Notes under the pieces: generated by a model
Seen by the model: the letters and a program-made list of their open reading frames with translations, nothing else
What the model was told of the DNA's origin: nothing
Databases searched by the model: none
Assembly (NCBI RefSeq): GCF_030580865.1
Contig: NZ_JAUQSY010000001.1
Location: 496,001 to 560,000 of the forward strand
DNA: 64,000 nt
Origin: Hymenobacter aranciens
Lineage (GTDB): Bacteria; Bacteroidota; Bacteroidia; Cytophagales; Hymenobacteraceae
Direction of reading: 5' to 3'
In this document: piece after piece, positions 32,799 to 44,901 of the stretch
Layout of the letters: each line of letters begins with the position of its first letter
How positions within the stretch are numbered: position 1 is the first letter of the stretch
Made by a program: the position numbers and the translations under genes

Positions 32799-33461
32799 TT
32801 ACTTCAGCTGCTTCAGATACTCCGGCATCGGCAGCGCCGCACTAGCCACGGCCTGCCCCGACAGGTGCACGATGAGGGCCCGGCACCGGCTGCCGGCCGC
32901 CTGGCCGTCGGTTTCGAAGGCCACGCCGCGCTTCACGTCGTCGTACAGGTAGCGCGGGCCGGCCGTGAGCTGGTACGTGGCAGCCAGCGGCAACTGGCCG
33001 TAAGCGGCCTGAATTTCGGCCAGCAGGCTGCCTACACCCAGGCTGTTCGGCAGCCGGAACTCCCGCGAAGTAGTGCGTACCAACTGCACGGTATGGTGGT
33101 CAACATCATTGTTTCGCGGGGCCGTGTACACGTCGAGCTGCGTACGGGCGCTGTCGCGGCCGTACCAGGTGGCCCAGGCTTTTTGCATGGCCGCATCGCC
33201 GAAGGAAGGCTTGCCCAGCGGCGCCAGGGCGGTGCCGGCATCGGCCCCCAGGCGCAGCCGGGCCAGGCTGCGGCCGGGCTCTACCCAGAAGGGGGCCGCG
33301 CTATCGGCGGCAACAGGCGCCGGGCCAGCCGTGGCGGGCGGAACGGCGGCATCCACGGCCACCGGCGGCAGGGGCGCCACCTGGGCGGTAGTGGTGTCGG
33401 ACGACTGCGACTGGCAGGCCGCCAGGACCAGCAGCGGCAGAGCAACGAACAGGGAGCGCAT
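32799..33461 (-). CDS. Lipoprotein of unknown function
   Basis: This 220-residue protein has a clear lipobox (MRSLFVALPLLVLAACQSQ). A Ser/Thr/Pro/Ala linker follows to about residue 70. The body (VEPGRSLARLRLGADAGTALAPLGKPSFGD, WYGRDSARTQLDVYTAPRN, LGVGSLLAEIQAAYGQL, YLYDDVKRGVAFETD) looks like a compact domain with two similar halves, each starting with a G-x-x-x-x-x-x-x-LG pattern. I recognise no family. The start at 33461 is fixed by the signal sequence. It shares the strand with the secreted gene upstream but has a terminator in between. Confidence 0.75.
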   Translation of the reverse strand: MRSLFVALPLLVLAACQSQSSDTTTAQVAPLPPVAVDAAVPPATAGPAPVAADSAAPFWVEPGRSLARLRLGADAGTALAPLGKPSFGDAAMQKAWATWYGRDSARTQLDVYTAPRNNDVDHHTVQLVRTTSREFRLPNSLGVGSLLAEIQAAYGQLPLAATYQLTAGPRYLYDDVKRGVAFETDGQAAGSRCRALIVHLSGQAVASAALPMPEYLKQLK

Positions 33462-33552
33462 GAGGCTGAAGCAAAATAAGGTCGGGCTTCCTACGCTGGG
33501 CGGCTGCCGGCTGTTGTCGGGCCAATTATCCTTGAGCTGGCGAAGGTATAAA

Positions 33553-33582
33553 AAAGGCGCCGGTGAGCTCACCGGCGCCTTT
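33553..33582 (-). terminator. Terminator of the secreted-protein gene
   Basis: A perfect 30-base palindrome (AAAGGCGCCGGTGAG / CTCACCGGCGCCTTT) is followed on the minus strand by a T tract. It lies 24 bases after the stop at 33607. Confidence 0.9.
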
Positions 33583-33606
33583 GCAAAATATCAGAGTAAG
33601 CGCGGC

Positions 33607-34059
33607 TTACATGCCAGCGGGCAGCATGGTCACCAGCACGGGCGACTTCTGGCCACCTTTCACTTTCACGTTCCAGTCGCCGAGGCCAGCGTAGGCAAAC
33701 TTCAGGTTCACGTTGGCGGCTTCAGCGGCGGGCAGCGTCACGCTGAAGATGCCGTCTTCGTTGGTTACCACCATGGCGCTGAGCTTGCCGGTGGGGATAA
33801 CGCTGGTGCCGGGCAGGGGCAGGCCGTTCTGACCCAGCACGATGCCGGTGAAGGTGTAAAACTTGGGAGCTACGGGACGGGCGTCTACCGTCTTCAGGGT
33901 CTTGGGAGCGGCTACCTTGGCTTTGGCCGTCGTTTTCACCGACGATACGGTTTTCATTTTAGCTACCGGGCCTTTGGCCGGCGTGCGAGCGGCGCTGGCC
34001 GAGGTGGCGAGGGCAAACAGGCAGGCGAAGAGCAGCGAGGCGAGAGTAAAGAAGCGCAT
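33607..34059 (-). CDS. Secreted carboxypeptidase-regulatory-like domain protein
   Basis: This 150-residue exported protein begins with a signal peptide (MRFFTLASLLFACLFALATSASA). A Lys/Ala/Thr-rich basic linker at about residues 24-62 comes next. A single carboxypeptidase-regulatory-like beta-sandwich follows: YTFTGIVLGQNGLPLPGTSVIPTG, MVVTNEDGIFSVTLPAAE and VNLKFAYAGLGDWNVKV. Such domains usually head larger TonB receptors; here it stands alone. The ATG at 34059 begins the signal peptide. Function is unknown; a cell-surface structural role is an inference. Confidence 0.8.
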   Translation of the reverse strand: MRFFTLASLLFACLFALATSASAARTPAKGPVAKMKTVSSVKTTAKAKVAAPKTLKTVDARPVAPKFYTFTGIVLGQNGLPLPGTSVIPTGKLSAMVVTNEDGIFSVTLPAAEAANVNLKFAYAGLGDWNVKVKGGQKSPVLVTMLPAGM

Positions 34060-34315
34060 GGCGAAAAGCAGTGAAGAGTTGAACCAGGAAGCGCGGCTAA
34101 CCTGCTGCGCTGTTTGATGATTCAAAATTATACTGCCCCGTACCCCCATTGCTGGGCTTCTGGCTAAGCGCAACCATTCGGCCCCGCGAACGGCGGCTTT
34201 TCGTGGCTGAATGAAAGGCCCACCCGGCGAACGGTGGAAATTTTTAGCCCAATGACAGACAAGCCGCGTTCAAGCGCTGTTATAGCGCCTCAATTCACTT
34301 AAAAACCGCTTCCCA

Positions 34316-35032
34316 ATGGAATCACTGCAAGGAAAAGTCGCCCTCGTCACGGGCGCCGGCAAAGGCATCGGCCGCGCCGTGGCCGTAGCCCTGGCCCACG
34401 AAGGCGTGCACGTAGGCCTGCTGGCCCGCACCGAAACCCAGCTGCAGGAGCTGGCCGCCGAGCTACAGGCCCTGGGCGTAAAAACCGCCGTGGCCGCCGC
34501 CGACGTGGCCGATATCAACGCCGTGAACGCGGCCGTGGCCAGCATCACCGGGCAGCTCGGCCCCATCGACATCCTCATTAATAACGCCGGCATCGGCAGC
34601 TTCGCCAAGTTTCTGGAGATGGAGCCCAGCGACTGGGAGCAGATTATCCGGGTGAACCTGCTGGGCGTGTACTACGTGACCCGCGCCGCCCTGCCCGCCA
34701 TGATTGAGCGCCAGACCGGCGACATTATCAACATTTCATCCTCGGCCGGGCTGCGGGCCGCCGCCGGCAGCAGCGCCTACAGCGCCTCCAAGTTCGGCCT
34801 CATGGGCCTCACCGAGTCCTTGATGCAGGAGGTGCGCAAGCACAACATCCGCGTGTCGGCCCTCACGCCCAGTACGGTAGCCACGGACCTGGCCATCGGC
34901 AACAAGCTCACCGACGGCAACCCCGACAAAGTGATGCAGCCCGAAGACCTCGCCGAGTTCATCGTGGCCCAGCTCAAGCTCAACCGCCGCATCTTTATTA
35001 AGGATGCTGGCATGTGGAGCACCAACCCGTAA
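34316..35032 (+). CDS. Short-chain dehydrogenase/reductase (FabG-like)
   Basis: This 238-residue NAD(P)-dependent oxidoreductase has the nucleotide motif TGAGKGIG (residues 12-19) and NNAG in [11 protein letters not shown]. The catalytic pattern is Ser in NISSSAG with YSASKFG (Tyr and Lys). It is the right size for 3-oxoacyl-ACP reductase and related SDR enzymes. The substrate is not certain, because no fatty-acid or polyketide genes are nearby. ATG 34316 begins [15 protein letters not shown], a normal SDR start. An inverted repeat follows the gene. Confidence 0.92.
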   Translation: MESLQGKVALVTGAGKGIGRAVAVALAHEGVHVGLLARTETQLQELAAELQALGVKTAVAAADVADINAVNAAVASITGQLGPIDILINNAGIGSFAKFLEMEPSDWEQIIRVNLLGVYYVTRAALPAMIERQTGDIINISSSAGLRAAAGSSAYSASKFGLMGLTESLMQEVRKHNIRVSALTPSTVATDLAIGNKLTDGNPDKVMQPEDLAEFIVAQLKLNRRIFIKDAGMWSTNP

Positions 35033-35040
35033 GGGTTTCT

Positions 35041-35098
35041 GGTTTCTGGCTGCTCGTTTCTGGTTGTCTTTAATAACCAGAAACGAGCAACCAGAAAC
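35041..35098. terminator. Bidirectional inverted-repeat terminator
   Basis: Arms of about 24 bases (GGTTTCTGGCTGCTCGTTTC... at 35041-35065 with its complement at 35075-35098, one mismatch) surround GTCTTTAAT. It lies between convergent genes. The right arm's last base is the first base of the stop codon complement of the minus-strand gene ending at 35098. Confidence 0.75.
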
Positions 35099-35445
35099 TA
35101 TCCCTCATACCGTTGCTGTCGGTAAATCTTGCCATCGAACAGCTCGAACACCAGGCAGACCTGGGCCGAAAGCTGGCGGTTGGGGCCGAAGCCGGGCACG
35201 GGAAAGCTGGCCTCGCCCTGCCACTGGGCTTCTACTACTACGGTGTCGTTCGAGCAGGTGTGCAGGTGCTGCAGGTCGAAGCTTTGGGTGGTGAGGCGGG
35301 TGCTGCGCGCCAGCAGGGCGGGGTGCTCGTGGCTGGGGGCTTCGGGGTGCAGCAGTTCGGCGTAGGCGGCCGGGTCGGGATTGCAGGTTTCGAGCAGCGT
35401 GAGGTACTGGCGGACGAGGGCGGCGGGTTCGGTCATAGCTGGCAA
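35098..35445 (-). CDS. SnoaL-like/NTF2-fold protein
   Basis: This 115-residue single-domain protein looks like a SnoaL/NTF2-type cone fold. It starts with the helix MTEPAALVRQYLTLLETCNPDPAAYAELLHPEA, has a middle strand set (FDLQHLHTCSNDTVVVEAQWQGEASF) and ends with LVFELFDGKIYRQQRYEG. The helix-then-sheet order with a terminal hydrophobic strand FELFDGKI is typical. Several such proteins are isomerases or cofactor-free enzymes, but no catalytic residue is proven here. The start could be 35445 or 35436. Confidence 0.7.
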   Translation of the reverse strand: MPAMTEPAALVRQYLTLLETCNPDPAAYAELLHPEAPSHEHPALLARSTRLTTQSFDLQHLHTCSNDTVVVEAQWQGEASFPVPGFGPNRQLSAQVCLVFELFDGKIYRQQRYEG

Positions 35446-35571
35446 CGTAGAGGCGTGGAATGCGTGCGCAAGATACGAATAAGCTATTTTGATTGGCTAA
35501 TTTTTTTAGTTTATTTCGGGTAAAATAATTAGCCGGCCGCCTTTCGGGCCGCCACTGGCCGGGCCCGGCGC

Positions 35572-36177
35572 TTACTCCACCACGATGCCATACTTGCTCA
35601 GCAGGCTGGGCAGGCCGTGGAGGGCGAAACGGGCGCCGCTCAACTCGTTGCTCTCGGGGTCGAGGCCGAAATCGGTGGCGGTGGTGAAGTCGGCGCCTTT
35701 CAGGATGGTGTAGTGAAAGGTGGCGTGGGGCAACTGACAGCTTTGAAAGACAGACTCGCTGAGGTCGGCGTTGGTGAAATCGGCTTCGGGCAGGGTGCAG
35801 TGGGCGAAGCGGGTGCCGGGCATCTTCTTGCCCGCGAAGGAGGTGTAGCCGAGCTGGCAGTGGTCGAAATGCACGCCGAAGAGCATGTCGCGGCAGGACG
35901 AAAACTGCACGCCGAGCAGCTTGCAGTCGGCAAAGGCCACGTTCTGCATACCTGTGCCGCTCACGGTGGCCGAGGCCAGGTTGCAGCGCTCAAAGAGGCA
36001 GTCGGTGAAGCGCAGATGGTTCAGGGCCGCGCCGCTGAATTCGCAGTTGATGAAGTGGAACTGCTCGAACTCGTCGCCGTGGGCCAGAAGCTGGTTGATG
36101 GTCCAGCCGGTCACGATGTTTTCGTCGGGGAAACGGTCGGGTTTACGGGCGGCGGTGGGCTTGCGGCGGGGCTTCAT
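35572..36177 (-). CDS. Pentapeptide-repeat protein
   Basis: This 201-residue protein is built of pentapeptide repeats with the A(D/N)LXX pattern: FSGAALNHLRFTDCLFERCNL, VAFADCKLLGVQFSSCRDM, VHFDHCQLGYTSF, ARFAHCTLPEADFTNADLS, ESVFQSCQLPHATFHY. Such repeats fold into a right-handed quadrilateral beta-helix. Some protect DNA gyrase from quinolones, most have unknown roles. It also has a basic N-terminus (MKPRRKPTAARKPDRF). ATG 36177 is preferred over an in-frame start at 36201. Confidence 0.85.
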   Translation of the reverse strand: MKPRRKPTAARKPDRFPDENIVTGWTINQLLAHGDEFEQFHFINCEFSGAALNHLRFTDCLFERCNLASATVSGTGMQNVAFADCKLLGVQFSSCRDMLFGVHFDHCQLGYTSFAGKKMPGTRFAHCTLPEADFTNADLSESVFQSCQLPHATFHYTILKGADFTTATDFGLDPESNELSGARFALHGLPSLLSKYGIVVE

Positions 36178-36259
36178 TATAAACAGCAAGTAAGAACACA
36201 AAAGAACGTCATCTTACAGCCAGCAAAGCCGGGCTTTTGTTCGGAATCCAATGAATAAA

Positions 36260-36419
36260 CTAGCCGCAAAGCGGCGACACGTTGGTAGTCTGACCGGGAA
36301 CGCAATAAACCAGAGCCGCAAAGCGGCGGCACTGACTACCGAGTGGTAGTGCCGCCGCTTTGCGGCTCTATTCTACTAGCCAATTAATAGCTACCAACGT
36401 GTCGTCGCTTTGCGGCTGG
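36260..36419. repeat. Family 1 nested palindrome, copy B
   Basis: It has the same architecture as copy A: CTAGCCGCAAAGCGGCGACA outer arm, AGAGCCGCAAAGCGGCGGCA inner arm and their complements. All four arms contain GCCGC-AAA-GCGGC or a one-base variant of its complement (TCGTCGCTTTGCGGC in the last). It sits between two minus-strand genes rather than between convergent ones. Confidence 0.88.
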
Positions 36420-36447
36420 CCAATGTAGTAATAGGCGGGGCGACTTC

Positions 36448-38502
<2,055 letters not shown>

Positions 38503-38541
38503 CAAGGGCAGCGACAGGGCTAGGGTTGGAAAGCAGGGCGA

Positions 38542-38549
38542 CAAAGCTA
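38542..38549 (-). promoter_or_regulatory. -7 box of the ExeM-like gene
   Basis: The minus strand reads TAGCTTTG, a perfect TAnnTTTG match, 39 bases upstream of the ATG at 38502. Confidence 0.55.
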
Positions 38550-38700
38550 CCGCCGGGGCGGTAGTAGTCGGCCGTGGCCCCCTAACCGTTGCACGGCCCC
38601 GAAGGTGCCCCGCCGAAAAACTAAACCTAAGCACGGCCTTTGGCGTTGCTTAGCGCCGGCTGCTCGCCGGGCGCCCCGTTTCCGACTGCCTTCGCGCTGC

Positions 38701-39111
38701 ATGCCTGCCACCCACCGCACCGTTTACTTTGAGAATGCCGCCGGCCGCATCTGGACCGAGCCCGCCGGCTACCTGCGCCTCGACTACCACGCCGGCCGCC
38801 GCCAGGAAACCGACTTTCGGGCCCTGCTCACCCACCTGCGCCAGGCCATGAGCCGCCACGGCGGGGGCCGCGTGCTCATCAACCAGCGCCAGATGGCCGG
38901 CTTCAGCCCCGCCGAGGAGCGCTGGATGATAGGCGAGTGGCTGCCCCGCGCCGTGCAGGACAATGGCTACCGCTCCGGGGCCGTGCTCGTGGCCGACGAT
39001 GTCTTTGCCCGCCTCGCCATGAGCAACGTGGCGATGGCTACCCACCACCTGGGGCACGAGTACCGCAACTTTTCGGACGAAGGGGAGGCGGTGGCGTGGC
39101 TGCTGGCGTAG
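38701..39111 (+). CDS. Small SpoIIAA/STAS-like family protein, paralogue 3
   Basis: This 136-residue protein is the third member of the family found at 24681 and 25176. It shows the same sequence skeleton: VYFENAAGRIWTEPAGYLRL, INQRQMAGFSPAEERWMIGEWLP, YRSGAVLVADDVFARLAMS and a final EGEAVAWLL. The N-terminus and the FRALLTHLRQAMSRHGGGR stretch differ. It is followed 9 bases later by a Family 2 repeat. Function is unknown. Confidence 0.7.
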   Translation: MPATHRTVYFENAAGRIWTEPAGYLRLDYHAGRRQETDFRALLTHLRQAMSRHGGGRVLINQRQMAGFSPAEERWMIGEWLPRAVQDNGYRSGAVLVADDVFARLAMSNVAMATHHLGHEYRNFSDEGEAVAWLLA

Positions 39112-39120
39112 AAATAACGA

Positions 39121-39232
39121 AGTGGTAGTACGAATTCCCCGCAGGGGTTCGTACTACCACTCTGTCGCCTGGGTTATTTTAACAACGACGAAGTGGTAGT
39201 ACGAACTGCTACGCGGAATTCGTACTACCACT
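39121..39232. repeat. Family 2 twin-hairpin repeat, copy 2
   Basis: Hairpin 1 (39121-39161) is identical to hairpin 1 of copy 1. Hairpin 2 (39192-39232) keeps the stem AGTGGTAGTACGAA / TTCGTACTACCACT but has a different loop (CTGCTACGCGGAA). It lies between convergent genes. Confidence 0.95.
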
Positions 39233-39249
39233 CCCGCCCGCCGCTCATG

Positions 39250-39612
39250 CTACCCCCGCGTGAGCGCCGCCCAGGCTTCGGCCTCGCTGCCCACGAAGCG
39301 CACGCGCCCCTGCCGGTTGCTTTCGCGCATGAAGTCCTGCAGGGCCTTGCTTTCATAGCCCGCGAAGTCGCCCACGATGGCCAGGCGCATATCGTAGTTC
39401 GAGAACTTTTGGAGTACCTCGCCCGCCAGGCCCGTGCGCAGGTCGAAGAACTCGGGCGCCAGCTGGGCGGCTTGCAGCACCACGCCGCGGGCGCCCTGGT
39501 AGCCGGCATTGACCAGCAAATCCAGCGCGTCCTGCGGGGTGCGGATGGCCACGCCGGCGGCGGGCAGGGCGGCCAGGGTGTGGTGGTTGACGTCGGAGAG
39601 GATGAAGTTCAT
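39250..39612 (-). CDS. DUF4180 protein
   Basis: This 120-residue protein matches the DUF4180 pattern: QDALDLLVNAGYQGARGVVL, LAPEFFDLRTGLAGEVLQKFSNYDMRLAIVGDFAGYESKALQDFMRESN cut by turns, then RVRFVGSEAEAWAAL. The recurring F-F-D-L-R-T-G-L-A-G-E and IVGDF motifs are the family hallmark. The family is annotated only as a domain of unknown function with an alpha/beta pattern. It is followed downstream by a Family 2 repeat. Confidence 0.88.
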   Translation of the reverse strand: MNFILSDVNHHTLAALPAAGVAIRTPQDALDLLVNAGYQGARGVVLQAAQLAPEFFDLRTGLAGEVLQKFSNYDMRLAIVGDFAGYESKALQDFMRESNRQGRVRFVGSEAEAWAALTRG

Positions 39613-39633
39613 GGGGGTGGGTCGTGTTGAGTA

Positions 39634-40833
39634 TTACTCCTGCCCCGCCAGCAAGTCCTCAAACGTCTGCCGGCGCCGGATGAGGCGCATCGCGCCGTCT
39701 TCCAGCAGCACCTCGGCCGGGCGGGGGCGCGAGTTGAACGAGCTGCTCATCTCGAAGCCGTAGGCGCCGGCGTTGTGGAAGGCCAGCAGGTCGCCCTCGC
39801 GCACCTCGGGCAGCAGCCGGTCCCAGGCGAAGGTATCGGTCTCGCAGATGTTGCCCACCACGGTATAGATGCGCTCGGGGCCGTGGGGGTTGGTGAGGTT
39901 CGAGATGTGGTGATACGAGTCGTAGAACATGGGCCGGATGAGGTGGTTGAAGCCCGAATCGACGCCGGCGAAGACCGTGGCGGTAGTCTGCTTAATCACG
40001 GCCACGCGCACCAGCAGCCAGCCGCTCTCGCTCACGATGTACTTGCCGGGCTCGAACCAGCACTCCAGCGGCCGGCCGTACTCGGCCTCAAACTCCCGGA
40101 AGGCGGCGGCCACCTGCTGGCCCAGGGTGGTCACGTCCGTCTCGGGGTCGCCGGGCTTGTAGGGCACCTTGAAGCCCGAGCCCAGGTCGAGAAACTCCAA
40201 ATCGGGGAAGCGGCGGGCGGCGTCGAAGAGCACGTCGAGCACCCGCAGGAACACGCCCACGTCCTTAATCTCGGAGCCGGTGTGCATGTGCAGGCCGCGC
40301 ACGTGCAGGCCCGTGCTCTTGATGACGCGCTCCAGGTGTCGCATCTGGTGGATGCTGATGCCGAACTTCGAGTCGATGTGCCCGGTCGAGATTTTGTAGT
40401 TGCCGCCGGCCTCGATGTGCGGGTTCAGGCGCACGCACACCGGGTAGCTGCCCCCGAAGGTGGCCCCAAAGCGCTCCAGCAGCGAGATGTTGTCGATGTT
40501 GAGCGTCACGCCCAGGTCTTTGGCCGCCACCAGCTCCTCGAAGGTCACGCTGTTGGGGGTGAAGATGATGCTGTCGGCCGCGAAGCCGGCGTGCAGGCCC
40601 AGCTTCACCTCGTTCAGGCTCACGCAGTCGAGCCCGGCGCCCTGGGCTTGCAGCAGGCGCAGCACGCTCACGTTGCTCAGCGCCTTGCAGGCATAAAAAA
40701 ACCGGGTCTTATGCCCGGCAAATGCAGTGGTTAGCTTGTGGTACTGGCCGACGATGGTGGCGGCGTCGTACACGTAGAGGGGGGTGCCGAACTCTTCGGC
40801 GGCAGCGAGCAGGGAAGCGGGGATAACAGCCAT
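39634..40833 (-). CDS. lysA: Diaminopimelate decarboxylase
   Basis: This 399-residue PLP enzyme catalyses the last step of lysine biosynthesis, meso-diaminopimelate to lysine. The fold-type III motif YACKALSNVSVL carries the PLP Lys (about residue 50). HMHTGSEI, GSGFKVPYKPGD, WFEPGKYIVSESG, GNICETDTFAWDR and FHNAGAYGFEMSSSFNSRPRP follow, with the catalytic Cys in GNICETD. Length is normal. The start at 40833 begins MAVIPASLLAAAEEFGTPLYVYD, and a longer open frame upstream crosses a palindrome and is rejected. A -7 box lies immediately upstream. Confidence 0.95.
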   Translation of the reverse strand: MAVIPASLLAAAEEFGTPLYVYDAATIVGQYHKLTTAFAGHKTRFFYACKALSNVSVLRLLQAQGAGLDCVSLNEVKLGLHAGFAADSIIFTPNSVTFEELVAAKDLGVTLNIDNISLLERFGATFGGSYPVCVRLNPHIEAGGNYKISTGHIDSKFGISIHQMRHLERVIKSTGLHVRGLHMHTGSEIKDVGVFLRVLDVLFDAARRFPDLEFLDLGSGFKVPYKPGDPETDVTTLGQQVAAAFREFEAEYGRPLECWFEPGKYIVSESGWLLVRVAVIKQTTATVFAGVDSGFNHLIRPMFYDSYHHISNLTNPHGPERIYTVVGNICETDTFAWDRLLPEVREGDLLAFHNAGAYGFEMSSSFNSRPRPAEVLLEDGAMRLIRRRQTFEDLLAGQE

Positions 40834-40839
40834 AGGAGG

Positions 40840-40847
40840 CAAAGATA
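40840..40847 (-). promoter_or_regulatory. -7 box of lysA
   Basis: The minus strand reads TATCTTTG, a perfect TAnnTTTG match, only 6 bases upstream of the ATG at 40833. Confidence 0.5.
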
Positions 40848-40869
40848 GGGCGCAGGGCAGGGTGTGAAA

Positions 40870-41087
40870 GAACGACAAACTCCCCTCCTTGGAAAGGAGG
40901 GGATGTTTCAGCGCAGCTGAAACGGGGGTGGTTGGCCCGGTCGCGCCGTCAGGGTCGGCTGTAGGAAGTAATTTGCCGTCGGGATTGTTACCCATCGGCG
41001 CGAACGGCGCGGACGGCTCAACCACCCCCGTTCGGCGCTCTTCGCGCCTCACATCCCCTCCTTTCCAAGGAGGGGAGTTTGACGTTC
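40870..41087. repeat. Long inverted repeat in the lysA/DinB divergent gap
   Basis: Arms of about 37 bases (40870-40906 and 41050-41087; AAACTCCCCTCCTTGG... and complement) pair with about one mismatch. A second pair inside is AACGGGGGTGGTTG (40921) with CAACCACCCCCGTT near 41018. The total hairpin is about 218 bases and fills the divergent intergenic space. Confidence 0.85.
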
Positions 41088-41101
41088 TAACCTTCTCCCT
41101 C

Positions 41102-41611
41102 ATGTCCTCCCAACTCGAAGTCTGGCTGCGCGGCCCCATTGCGGGCATCCCCACCCCGCTGCAGCCCGTGGCCCACGCCCTGCTGCAGGCCCGCGAAGAG
41201 CTTACTACCGCCCTGGCCGGCTTCCCGCCCGCGCTGCTGGCCGCCCGGCCCGCCGGGGTGGCCTCGGTGGGCTTCCACCTGCAGCATATGACCGGGGTGC
41301 TCAACCGCCTGCTCACCTACGCCCGGCAGGAAACGCTGTCGGAAGCCCAGTTCGCCACCTTCCAGCGCGAAGAAACCCCGCCCACCGGCCCCCACGCCGT
41401 GGCCGGGCTGCTGGCCGGCTTCGCGGCCGAGGTAGAGGCCGCCCTGGTCCAGCTGCGCGCCACCGACCCCGCCACCCTGGCCGAAGTGCGCGGCGTGGGG
41501 CGGGCCCAGGTGCCCAGCACGCACCTGGGGCTGCTCTTCCACGCCGCCGAGCACACCATGCGCCACCTGGGCCAGCTGCTGGTGACGGCCAAGGTAGCGC
41601 GGGCGTTGTAG
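41102..41611 (+). CDS. DinB-family protein
   Basis: This 169-residue four-helix protein of the DinB/YfiT superfamily has metal-ligand histidines in the expected places: VGFHLQHMTGVLNRLL, and FHAAEHTMRHLGQLLV near the C-terminus. Such proteins act as thiol-dependent transferases or hydrolases. The ATG at 41102 is chosen over an upstream in-frame frame within a palindrome. The upstream gap is the long inverted repeat shared with lysA, so the promoter must lie in or beside it. Confidence 0.85.
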   Translation: MSSQLEVWLRGPIAGIPTPLQPVAHALLQAREELTTALAGFPPALLAARPAGVASVGFHLQHMTGVLNRLLTYARQETLSEAQFATFQREETPPTGPHAVAGLLAGFAAEVEAALVQLRATDPATLAEVRGVGRAQVPSTHLGLLFHAAEHTMRHLGQLLVTAKVARAL

Positions 41612-41618
41612 ACCACGC

Positions 41619-41783
41619 CATCAGCCAGCCGCAACGCGGCGGCATGTTGGTAGCATAACATTCAGGCCAGCAAGCCAGAGCCGCAACGCGGCGGCACAAC
41701 CGGCTTGTGCCGCCGCGTTGCGGCTCTGCTCACGTTGTGGGGCAATAACTACCAACGTGTCGCCGCGTTGCGGCTGGCTGATG
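41619..41783. repeat. Family 1 nested palindrome, copy C (AAC variant)
   Basis: It has the same nested architecture as copies A, B and D, but all four mini-hairpin loops read AAC/GTT instead of AAA/TTT: GCCGC-AAC-GCGGC. Outer arms extend to CATCAGCCAGCC and its complement. It lies between convergent genes. Confidence 0.92.
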
Positions 41784-41802
41784 TGGGAGGCGTCGCGGGT
41801 GG

Positions 41803-43726
<1,924 letters not shown>

Positions 43727-43759
43727 GGCGGGGCGGGCCCCCAGGCGCCCCCTTCCTCC

Positions 43760-44707
43760 ATGCAAGCCATCTATTTCACCGAATACGGCTCGGCCGACGT
43801 GCTGCACTTCGGCCCGCAGCCTACGCCCGTGCCCAGTGCCGGGCAACTGCTCGTCAAAGTACACGCCAGCAGCGTCAATCCCATCGACTGGAAGCTCCGG
43901 CAGGGCGACATGAAGCTGATTTCCGGCTGCTGCTTCCCCAGGATTCCCGGCCGCGACCTCGCCGGCACCGTCGCGCAGGTGGGCCCCGGCGTCAGCCAGT
44001 TTAAGGTCGGCGACCAGGTCTTCGGCATGGCCGACGGCAGCCTGGGCGGCGCCAACGCCGAGTACGCCCTGCTCGCGGCCAAAGCCGCCGCCCTCATCCC
44101 CGCCAACCTGAGTTTTGAGCAAGCCGCCGCCGTGCCGCTGGCCGCCCTCACCGCCCTGCAGGCCCTGCGCGACAAGGGTGCCCTCACCGAGGGCGACCGC
44201 GTGCTGGTGGTGGGCGCGGCCGGCGGCGTGGGCACGCTGGCCGTGCAGCTGGCCCGGCTGCTGGGCGCCGGCTACGTGGCCGGCACCGCCAGCCCCGCCA
44301 ACCTGCCGCTGCTCGACCGCCTCGGCGTCGACGACGCCATCAACTACAAGGAGCGCGACTTCACCCAGGTGCCCAATCAGTACGACGTCATCTTCGACGC
44401 CGTGGCCGGCAGCACCTACCTCGCCGCCAAGGATGCCCTGCGCCCCGGCGGCCGCTACGTCACCACCGTGCCCGACCCCAAGGACGTGCTGCTCGGCGGC
44501 CTCACCAGCGCCTTCTCCGACAAGAAGCTCAAAATGCTCATGGCCAAGGACGACGGCGCCGACCTGCACCTCGTCGGCCAGTGGCTGGCCGCCGGAAAGC
44601 TCCACCCCGTTATCGACCGCACCTTCCCGCTGGCCGAGACGGCCGCCGCCCACCGCTACAGCGAGCAAGGCCACGCCGTGGGCAAGATTGTGCTCACGGT
44701 GACCTAG
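43760..44707 (+). CDS. Zinc-independent quinone oxidoreductase / MDR alcohol dehydrogenase
   Basis: This 315-residue medium-chain dehydrogenase/reductase lacks the catalytic zinc cysteines and fits the quinone-oxidoreductase branch. HASSVNPIDWKLRQG, IPGRDLAGTVAQVGPGVSQF, VGDQVFGM and the Rossmann motif VVGAAGGVGTLAVQLARLLGA are visible. ALRPGGRYVTT precedes a conserved C-terminus (LHPVIDRTFPLAETAAAHRY). NAD(P)H is the expected cofactor. ATG 43760 begins MQAIYFTEYG, the usual start. A terminator follows directly. Confidence 0.92.
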   Translation: MQAIYFTEYGSADVLHFGPQPTPVPSAGQLLVKVHASSVNPIDWKLRQGDMKLISGCCFPRIPGRDLAGTVAQVGPGVSQFKVGDQVFGMADGSLGGANAEYALLAAKAAALIPANLSFEQAAAVPLAALTALQALRDKGALTEGDRVLVVGAAGGVGTLAVQLARLLGAGYVAGTASPANLPLLDRLGVDDAINYKERDFTQVPNQYDVIFDAVAGSTYLAAKDALRPGGRYVTTVPDPKDVLLGGLTSAFSDKKLKMLMAKDDGADLHLVGQWLAAGKLHPVIDRTFPLAETAAAHRYSEQGHAVGKIVLTVT

Positions 44708-44737
44708 TCAGGAGCCATTATCCACGCCGTCAACCAA

Positions 44738-44768
44738 AAAGCCGCTCCCGGTAAGGAGCGGCTTTCTT
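44738..44768 (+). terminator. Terminator of the quinone oxidoreductase gene
   Basis: A perfect 11-bp stem (AAAGCCGCTCC / GGAGCGGCTTT) with a 6-base loop is followed by a short T-rich tract, 31 bases after the stop. Confidence 0.8.
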
Positions 44769-44772
44769 TATG

Positions 44773-44868
44773 GGGCCCGCCGATGGCCGTCGCGCCGGGT
44801 CGAATGTTTCCCACCATTCACTTTTGGCCCCCGTTGGAAGCCCTGGTGCGGCGGCCATCGGCGGGCCC
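44773..44868. repeat. 17-bp inverted repeat between convergent genes
   Basis: The arms GGGCCCGCCGATGGCCG (44773-44789) and its exact complement (44852-44868) are separated by 62 bases. They lie in the gap between the oxidoreductase gene and the TlpA-type gene. Confidence 0.75.
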
Positions 44869-44901
44869 GGGGGCGGGCAGCCCGGTGGCTGCGCTGGCGC
44901 C

